From the NCBI GenBank assembly GCA_947650365.1, contig OX393550.1, forward strand, positions 102,388,343-102,452,342: a stretch of DNA of 64,000 nucleotides. Reading direction: 5' to 3'. The notes beneath the pieces were generated by a model that was given only the letters and a program-made list of their open reading frames with translations, was not told the origin of the DNA and made no database searches. Numbering within the stretch: the stretch's first letter is position 1; each line of letters begins with the position of its first letter. Source of the stretch: Chamaelirium japonicum (taxonomy: Eukaryota > Streptophyta > Magnoliopsida > Liliales > Melanthiaceae). Below are positions 55,856 through 64,000 of the stretch, piece by piece. Position numbers and translations under genes: made by a program.

Positions 55856-58800
55856 TGTAACACCTGTGGTGTTAGATTTGAGAATAATAGAAATCCTCAA
55901 TGGCTAGTTTCGTCTTTTTACAGCCATACTTTTTCTTTGAGCTTTTTTCCAATAAATGGAACGTAAACCTCTGGGATGTTTTATGTTCACATTCTCTGTA
56001 ACTTCGAGCATGTCACGATGGTGCGTTCCGTGCAACGATCATGTGTATGCGCAGCCAGTTTCGGCAGCCCGGCAGGTAAACCCTAGAAAAACGATAATTG
56101 GTCGATAGTTGTAGCTGTTTTATTTCTTGTAAGAGATCAGGTGATTGAATCAAAACAAAACAGAATACGTTAGATGAGGCTCTGAGAGATCCTTCCAATG
56201 AGCCTGAGTTAGGGTCGATCCGACACCCGGGTGAATAGTTATTGCTATTTTGAGTTTTGGAGTCTTTCCTTCTTTTTAGGAGATTCAGAAGTCAGAAAAT
56301 TATGTACCAAGCAATAACGCGTTCGCGTTGACGAGACCTTTCCAACGAATCCTCTCGGACCCTATTCCGACTTCCGGTTTGATAGTTACGACTTATTATT
56401 CTTTTCAGTCCGGTTGATGGACGAATTGCACCCGGATTCCAACCGAGCCCGGTTCAGGGCTCGGGACCGAGCCCGATCAGCCCTAGGACCTTACTCCCAA
56501 ACCTTTAGTTGGGTTTAGACCCTCTCGATTGGCCTCCCTAGGATTTAAAAATCCGAAATTCGGATGGGAATAATCGGACAGGATTTGGGATGATATATCC
56601 CAATCTTTCATACGTACCTTTCTCCCCTCCCCCTTTTTAGGAAGGTCTTAACCAACCCTATCCTCCCGTCCCTTCTTATCACAGCCCCAACAGCCTCCCC
56701 CTTTATCTATATATAGAGAGAGGGAACGGAAGAGAATGAGTTAGAGAGAGAACGAGAGGAGAGAGAGAGAACGGGAGAGAACGAGAGGAAGAGAGAGAGA
56801 ACGGGAGACAGAGAGAGAGAAGGAGAAGAGATCGAGGGAGATGGAGCAGCCGACCCGCCCCTCGCCGGAGCATCGGCGAGCGTGCCGGCACCCCCAGGTC
56901 AGCCCCCTCTCATCCTCTCATCCCCTCCGCGACCCAACCCCGCGACCCCCTGCCCTTCCTCCTCCCTTGCCGCGGCCCGCACGGGCGGACACCGCCGCCG
57001 CACCGAGCCCCTCCCCGGCGACCGCCGACCTCCGACCAACTCCTCGTGAAGCCCCCTCCGGCCGACCTCTTGGGCTTCGACGGCCGCTCCGACCGCCTTC
57101 CCTCGCGCCTCCTCTGTGGGGGTGGTGCGGGAGAGGCCGGCCGAGCGCTCGCCGGCGCTCCAGGCCGCCCCTCCCGTCGGCCGCCGTCACGCAAAAACCA
57201 GCCCACCCGCTGGTTCTGTAGAGAAGATGAACATGGGGGGTAAAACAGTAATTTCCCAGGTTAATTACTTAACCCCAGACCCGACCCGATATTCCACTGC
57301 GGACCCGACCCGAAAGACCTACTGCAGACCCGACCCAACAAACCTGACCCGACCCACACAGTGAACCGGTCTGGTTCACCTGAACCAGACCCGTGAACCA
57401 GTCAATTTTGGTTCGACTGCCATTTCTCCATCCGAACTCGGAATTGGACGAAACCAGCGCCATTTCGACCGGCTCGGAAAATACTACATGTTGGCTATAG
57501 TTTAGTATAGTAATTATATTGTTTAATACCCTGTTTTATCCTTGGACCCGATATTATCGTGGTACCGTGGTTTGACTGTCGTTTCATCGTCCGAACTCGG
57601 ATTCGGACGAAACCAGCGGCATCGTGCTCAGAACATTGAGTCTTACCCTTTAAACCTAGAAGATAACCCTAGAACCCCTTCTACCCTAGCAACCTAGCCA
57701 TGCGATCGATTTTATCGGTTCTACGTGGTTTGACCCGAAACCATCCGACCGAAGTCGGATTCCAGTAAAACTGGAACCATCGGAAAGGGTTCTTTGAGCC
57801 CGATTCGATGAGTAGGTTTAGCTTCTAATTACCTGATTGACCTAGTATTGTTTAGGATCGAGTTCTTCAATCGCATGAATTTACGTGCTGTCGACTCAAT
57901 ATTGGTCCCCTATCGAGGGTGACCGATTATCCTTAGCATAAAACCCTCATCGTAGATTTTTTTGTTTTGATTGATAGAGTTGTGATATAGATCTGTGTTT
58001 GTTATCAGACCATGATTATGGTAATCCAGTGGAGACGGATCAGAGGCAACTAGTAGGAGTCGTATGCGCCAACCAGGTGACATCTACTACCCTTGCGTGG
58101 TCTTTAATAGTGGGAAATGAGAATGACTAAGGGTAGGTGTCCATGACACTGCATGCGGGCCCCGCCGGGCATCGTCGTATGTGGTCAAGTGGACCCTGCC
58201 TTGCATGTGGAGTCGCGAGTCCGGCAACGCATGCTTAAAATATTAATAAAATAATAATAATAATGATTACTTTTGATTGTATGGACACCGTAATTAGGAT
58301 TCCCTTAAATTAAACAATAAATTGAATAATTAGTAATTATCGGAGCCCATCCTCCTGAGAGGAGTATGGCAACCCTAGCATACGGGTTACTAGGATGAGT
58401 GTTTTACTTTATTTATTTATTATGTTGCATGGGTTGCGAGAGGAGTACGGGACCAGGGGTAAATATTTGGAAATTGTTAAGCATTAAATAGACTTTTTGT
58501 AACTTCAGTGTATATGTTGAAAGGTGTTATATGCGAATCTACCTGGTTAGAGGGTAGGGACCCCGTGCGCGCAAGGGCCGTGAACCACCCTGCGCGTACA
58601 GCCGAAGTTAAGTAGGTTAGGGGTCACGGGCAAGGGTTGTGGTAAAGCCAATAGGAGGTGTCCTCGAGTAGGGATTGGCCTAGCAACCCTGTCCCGGGGA
58701 GTTAAAGTCCCCATAGTAAAGCAAGTTGGGCGGTAGAGCTCCACCGTGAAAGACGGGAAACCCCTTATGATCATCTGGGTGACTAGTGCATGGTGTTGGT

Positions 58801-59955
58801 GGATGCACGGTGAGAGAGTTGGCCCTCTATATCGAAATAAAAGGCCCTATAGTAATGCCCGACCGGGGGCAGGATGAACAAAATATCCGGGGTTCACATT
58901 TTGATAGTGTGTGTTTTATCTATATATGAATTTAGAATTGTGTGACTGTTTACATGATGACCTCGTGACTTTAGATGAATGTATTATTTAATTTGTTATT
59001 TAATGTTGTAAAACATTGAATGAACTTTATGTTAGATAACCTAGTGACAGTAGGAATTGCATGTGAATATAGACTACTAGGTTTAGGTATCATTCTGCAA
59101 ACATTGATCCTACTAGAACTGATAGATCTTATCTTGATTTATTAAGATTAGTTGTCTTATATTATTAAAGACTATTAGGATGTCACTAGCCATTAATTTG
59201 GCTAATCTCCCAATTTTCTATTGGGGGCTACTCTTTCCCACGAGTAGGCTCAGTTGCAGGTCCGGAGGCTCAGGAGTAGCAGTAGGAGTCCAGAGGCGGA
59301 GTTAGAGTTGCAGTGTTACCTTTCTGCTTAGTACGTTAATTTTGTAGTCTTTTCTCTTCAAACATTGTAATTGTATTGGAATAAGTATTTTTATCGGTTA
59401 GTTAGTATTCTATGGTTGTAGTTGCAATGGTTCCAGCTGAATTATTTTGGGAATGCCTCTCCTCAAGGCCCCAAGTCTAGGATAGATCATGATGAATATA
59501 TAAGTATATATAAATGACTAAATTGATTAACCTTGTAGATAGGAACCCTAGACTGGTGCACCGGAGTGTTAGGTAGTGGGTGAGACTACTTAGCTAGCCA
59601 TAGGAGGCTTGAGCCTCGTGCTCCCTCAGATAGACTCCTCTCAGCATGTAGTGACACCGACATGTCACACATACTGAGAGGATAGGACTTCTGAAGGTCG
59701 AGCCTGATTAGATAATGTCGTCTTTCTATTGATATTTCTCTTTCTTTGCTTTTTAATAAAAAAAATGTTTTCAAGAAATCAAATTTAAAATATTCCCCTC
59801 TTGTTTCTCCCTCCTTCTTGTTTTTCATATTAGAGAGCGTAGAAGAAGCCCTGTGAGAACCCAAATTGGTGTAATTAATTGACCAAACCCAAAACCCTCT
59901 TCTTTTTCTCATTTCACACCCCAGGGATCGGTCTTCAGATTTCTGGGGCGTGACA
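55856..59955 (+). repeat. 5' LTR of the LARD-like element
   Basis: The 4.1-kb LTR has CTATATATAGAG at about 56707 as a likely TATA box. GA-rich leader sequence follows, then a GC-rich stretch (56841-57221) that is open as a Pro/Arg-rich frame in both LTRs. Positions about 57275-57370 contain repeated GACCCGACCC words. No host gene is supported inside it. Confidence 0.87.
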
Positions 59956-62579
59956 GCTGGTATCAGAGCTTAGGGATATGTTCCTAGGGGTTTTGTTAGG
60001 ATGTGGTTCGTGTCTTGCGATCATTTCTTCGGAAAGTTTAGACTCTAGTGGTGTTAGAATGTTTTCTAGAGATTGTATAGATATTGAGTCGATAGAATTC
60101 TCGTAGTAGTTAGTGGCGGTATAACAATTATTTCTAAGGATAAGGACCTAGGGTTAATCATACTTGGAGAACTGGTTTTGTTTGAGGAATTGATTTGTAA
60201 CTAAGAGCTATCCATGATTGACTTTTTGATTTATCAAGACTCGTGAATCAATCTATATGTCGTATACATATGATTGTATTAGAACTCTGATGTGCTATAA
60301 TGTTTAGGTTTAGAGTTAGTCGTTGTAACTCGGGTGATAATTTTTAAGGAGGAGCCACGTGGAAAATCTTAACCAAGGGTAGTGTTTCTTGATCTCTAGG
60401 CAGAAGCATAGTGTTTGAGTCTATATCAGAGTATAGGTTGGGAGTCTTCTAATATGGATTCTTTTAAACTTTCTAGTGGTAAGGAGCTGACCAAGGACTA
60501 GAGATTCAACTCCAGTTAGTGATTTGGTTGATTGGTTTTGGAATGGATGTATTTGAATATATCTGGAAGGATGTATATCCTTGATGGTTTATCTGGCATG
60601 GTTGTGAGGTTACTCTTTTTTGTTGGTTTTGTTATTTTTCGTTGACCCTAAGCGCTAGGAACCTAGTCGGTGTTTTATGATTCCTTGATCTTTGTTGACC
60701 CTTAGTATTAGAGACCTAGTCGGTGTTTAGGATCCCTTGATCTTCGTTGACCCTTAGTACTAGAGACTTAGTTGGTGTTTTAGGATTCCTTGATTCTTGT
60801 TGACCATTGGTACTAGAGACCTAGTTGGTGTTTTTAGGATTGTCCATTATCTCGATATATGTGTAATAATTAAACTAGTTTTCTTGTTAAATCTCTCTAG
60901 TGTATCGTGGGTTATATTTAGTTTGGTGTAGAGCTTATGTGTCTTTTTTAAATAGATCTTATAAGTAATAATGATGACTCTTGGGGATAGTGGTTTCAAT
61001 GAGTACACCAGGAGATAGAAATCTTAGGTGGTCGTTTGAATTTCCCTTGGTAAGTAGATTACGGGATAACTTGATAGTGGCTCTTGCGAAATAGTACGCA
61101 CTGTTCCTATGGAACTTTGGCGGTGGGGATGACTGTCCGGTAGAGGACATACTGAGGCTACGCACTGACTCTTCGGAGGCTTTGGCGGTTTGTTTCACAG
61201 TTCTTATTAGAACTCGCGGGAAAGAATGCACTGGCCAGATGACAGTGACGTTAAGATATAATTGAGATAATTGAGTACTAGAAAGAGGTTAGCGACGATG
61301 TCAAGAGGACTGCCTATGTTTATAAATTTTGGGAATATCTTATCAGTTGGAATCTTAAGAATGATCATTATTCTATCAGTTCACCCCGCTTTGTTTCTAA
61401 TTATTAGTCGATTCTAGTAACTTTCGCTTGCTTCAGTTTCTTTTGAGTGATTGCCTTTAGTTCTCAGAATATTAAGATTGTGCTAGTTCCCTCAGTTGTC
61501 ATTTTTCTAAGTTGTCTCTATTTGTCTCGGGTCCTTTATTCTTATTTTTGTATGGTTGCGAGGTTTCCGTCTAACAATCTCGATGATTAGTTTAGGGTAG
61601 AATTTAGTACTTGGTATCGATCTGCTCAGTCGATATTAGTTGGCCATTAGTTTTCTAGTAGGTAGTTTCTTCAGCCAACTCATAATAGTTTTGGTTTAGA
61701 ATCGGTCCCCTCGTCTTGGAATGAGCCAATGAGATGACTATCTATTGTCAGAGGGTAGCTATCTAGTTTGGACCCACTTGAGAAATAGATTTTTCGGACA
61801 TTTGTTCTTTAGTTCCTTGAGCAGTATTAGTAGTTCGGTTAGTGTAGGTATTGGTCTCATATGAATCTTATGGGATTTTAGTTTAGTATTAGATACACGT
61901 TAGGCGTACTAGTTGAGACATCTCTTTTGTCAAATCATTCTAGAATGTGTACTTAAGCATATATGTATGGGCACATATGTGTAGTATACATTGCTATGAT
62001 TGTAGAGTCGATACCGAAAGTATAAATTATATATGGGTGTATGGGCACTCATATACATTGATATACCTTTTATATCAGCACTGACAATTGAGTGCATTTT
62101 AAGTTTCTGAATCTATGAGTTTTGGTAGTTACCCTACCGAGGAGGACACCCCTTGGCGGCACTAATAAGGGGGATATGATGCCCCTTATCTAGGCAGGGT
62201 TATTGATCAAAACTCCTGATTATGGTCTAGTCCGTAATGTTTAGAATAGAAATTGGAAACCAAAACTCGTATTCGCGATGCAAGAATTTGGAGGTTCATT
62301 TCTATCCTAATAATACGAGAGTCGACTCGTATGATGTTTAGGTTAGTAGAGTGAGTAGAATTGTGAGTAGTAAAGGGTCAGGGTTTTTTTTTAGTAAGAT
62401 TTGGTGTAGTGACTTGGCTTTCTTGTTGGCAGTGTTAGTGAGGATCTTCGTACTCGTTATAGTTAATTTTTTTTTTATTGCTGTAATATTCTTATTTTGG
62501 TAGTAGAGATGAGTGGACTCGTATATATGGTTTTTGTAGTTGAATTTTTGGGACGAAAATTTCTTTAAGGTGTGTAGGT
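59956..62579 (+). other. Non-coding interior of the LARD-like element
   Basis: This 2.6-kb interior carries the primer-binding site at its left end and the polypurine region at its right end. No gag, protease, RT or integrase motif is visible in any frame; the longest open frame (minus strand, 90 codons near 61.0-61.2 kb) is unrecognisable. A four-copy tandem repeat lies at 60641-60845. Confidence 0.8.
60641..60845. repeat. 52-53-bp tandem repeat, four copies
   Basis: Units begin GTTGACCCTTAGTACTAGAG and continue ACCTAGTCGGTGTTT and GGATTCCTTGATCTTC. They start at about 60641, 60693, 60746 and 60799 and differ at several positions each. Confidence 0.88.
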
Positions 62580-64000
62580 TGTAACACCTGTGGTGTTAGA
62601 TTTGAGAATAATAGAAATCCTCAATGGCTAGTTTCGTCTTTTTACAGCCAGACTTTTTCTTTGGGCTTTTTTTCCAATAAATAGAACGTAAACCTATGGG
62701 ATGTTTTACGTTCACATTCTCTGTAACTTCGAGCATGTCACGATGGTACGTTCCGTGCAACGATCATGTGTATGCGCAGCCAGTTTCGGCAGCCCGGCAG
62801 GTAAACCCTAGAAAAATAATAATTGGTCGATAGTTGTAGCTGTTTTATTTCTTGCAAGAGATCGGGTAATTGGATCGTAACAAAACAGGATACGTTAGAT
62901 GAGGCTCTGAGAGATCCTTCGATTGAGCCTGAGTTAGAGTCGATCCAACACCCGGGTAAATAGTTATTGCTATTTTGAGTTTTGGAGTCTTTCCTTCTTT
63001 TTGGGAGATCCAGAAGTCAAAAAATTATGTACCAAGCGCTAACGCGTTCGCGTTGACGAGACCTTTCCAACGAATCCTCTCGGGCCCTATTCCGACTTCC
63101 GGTTTGATAGTTACGACTTATTATTCTTTTCAGTCCGGTTGATGGACGAATTGCACCCGGATTCCAACCGAGCCCGGTTCAGGGCTCGGGACCGAGCCCG
63201 ATCAGCCCTAAGACCTTTCTCCCAAACCTTTAGTTGGGTTTAGACCCTCTCGATCGGCCTCCCCAGGATTTAAAAATCCGAAATTCGGATGGGAATAATC
63301 GGACAGGATTTGGGATGATATATCCCAATCTTTCATACCTTTATCCCCTCCCCCTTTTTAGGAAGGTCTTAACCAACCCTATCCTCCCGTCCCTTCTTAT
63401 CACAGCCCCAACAGCCTCTCCCTTTATCTATATATAGAGAGAGAGAACGGGAGAGAACGAGTTAGAGAGAGTACGAGAGGAGAGAGAGAGAACGGGAGAG
63501 AACGAGAGGAAGAGAGAGAGAACGGGAGACAGAGAGAGAGAAGGAGAAGAGATCGAGGGAGATGGAGCAGCTAACCCGCCCCTCGCCGGAGCATCGGCGA
63601 GCGTACCGGCACCCCCAGGTCAGCCCCCTCTCATCCTCTCATCCCCTCCGCGACCCAACCCCGCGACCCCCGGCCCTTCCTCCTCCCTTGCCGCGGCCCG
63701 CACGGGCGGACACCGCCGCCGCACCGAGCCCCTCCCCGGCGACCGCTGACCTCCGACTAACTCCTCGTGAAGCCCCCTCCGGCCGACCTCTTGGGCTCCG
63801 ACGGCCGCTCCGACCGCCTTCCCCCGTGCCTCCTCTGTGGGGGTGGTGCGGGAGAGGCCGGCCGAGCGCTCGCCGGCGCTCCAGGCCGCCCCTCCCGTCG
63901 GCCGCCGTCACGCAAAAACCAGCCCACCCGCTAGTTCTGTGGAGAAGATGAACATGGGGGGGGGTAAAATAGTAATTTCCCAAGTTAATTACTTAACCCC
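62580..64000 (+). repeat. 3' LTR of the LARD-like element, cut by the window end
   Basis: The first 1.4 kb of the right LTR matches 55856-57280, including the TATA-like CTATATATAGAG at about 63429 and the Pro/Arg-rich open stretch. The target duplication cannot be checked because the right flank is outside the window. Confidence 0.88.

Larger units (their letters stand above)
55856..64000 (+). mobile_element. LARD-like non-coding LTR retrotransposon, right end beyond the window
   Basis: The 5' LTR spans 55856-59955 (TGTAACACC...GCGTGACA), 4100 bp. A primer-binding site TGGTATCAGAGC (initiator Met tRNA) lies at 59958-59969. The 3' LTR starts at 62580 and runs off the window. The purine tract before it (GGGACGAAAATTTC, TTAAGGTGTGTAGG) and the TGTAACACC start are typical of Del/Tekay chromovirus Gypsy elements. 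The 2.6-kb interior has no recognisable coding domain, which matches the LARD type. The LTRs differ by about 3-4% in the first 180 bp compared, so it is older than the nested Gypsy. Confidence 0.88.

Noticed and set aside
55514-55907. Open frames across the CT repeat
   Set aside because: Microsatellite-derived Ser/Leu runs followed by GC-rich sequence; no recognisable protein.
56841-57221. Pro/Arg-rich open frame of 126 codons
   Set aside because: It is inside an LTR and repeated in the partner LTR at 63562; no domain, composition-driven.

Overview
The window is nuclear DNA of a flowering plant. It holds an intron-less DYW-type PPR gene, spliced exons of the plant-specific plastid/nuclear protein HEMERA/pTAC12, and a dense load of plant LTR retrotransposons, a hAT transposon, a tRNA-derived SINE and a MITE. 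I cannot place the species. GC-rich PPR and CAF1-like coding sequence next to AT-rich introns would suit a monocot or magnoliid, but this is only a guess.

Host part (about 3.5-24 kb). A convergent pair, HEMERA (+) and an At4g21065-like PPR gene (-), has been duplicated in tandem and rearranged. There are three PPR copies: A at 4547-6456 (decayed), B at 12606-14408 (one premature stop) and C at 21611-23503 (intact, 630 aa). There are two HEMERA 3' regions: 7592-9357 (last two exons, dead donor site) and 14786-19362 (last five exons, all splice sites and frame intact, upstream exons absent). A Copia fragment (9358-12469) separates HEMERA' from PPR B. A solo LTR (17778-18257) lies just inside a HEMERA intron. 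A Copia LTR/leader fragment (1046-3524) marks the left edge of the duplicated block.

Transposon part (about 24-54.4 kb). A 4.0-kb hAT (24156-28128) sits in a shorter hAT-like non-autonomous element. Next comes a layered nest. A Copia element (28371-54363, minus strand) has its 3' LTR split by a Gypsy element (28618-46706, minus strand, gag-protease only, TSD TGAAG). The Gypsy is in turn split by an 8.5-kb LTR element (32585-41061, plus strand, TSD GATAG). One Gypsy LTR also carries a SINE (28981-29205, 16-bp TSD). LTR divergence (about 2.6%, about 1%, 0.33%) agrees with the nesting order.

The innermost element is the most unusual item. Between two 614-bp LTRs that differ at two positions it has almost no retrotransposon coding sequence. 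It carries at least five separate tandem-repeat arrays (107 bp, 67 bp, about 59 bp, 158 bp and 11 bp units), several built from inverted repeats, plus a captured fragment of a CCR4-NOT CAF1 deadenylase gene and a second captured GC-rich coding-like segment. It looks like a young non-autonomous element that amplifies satellites and carries host sequence.

Right part (54.4-64 kb). After about 1.5 kb of unassigned sequence comes a LARD-like element (55856 to beyond the window end) with 4.1-kb LTRs and a 2.6-kb non-coding interior. Apart from PPR C and possibly the HEMERA exons, I see no intact host gene.
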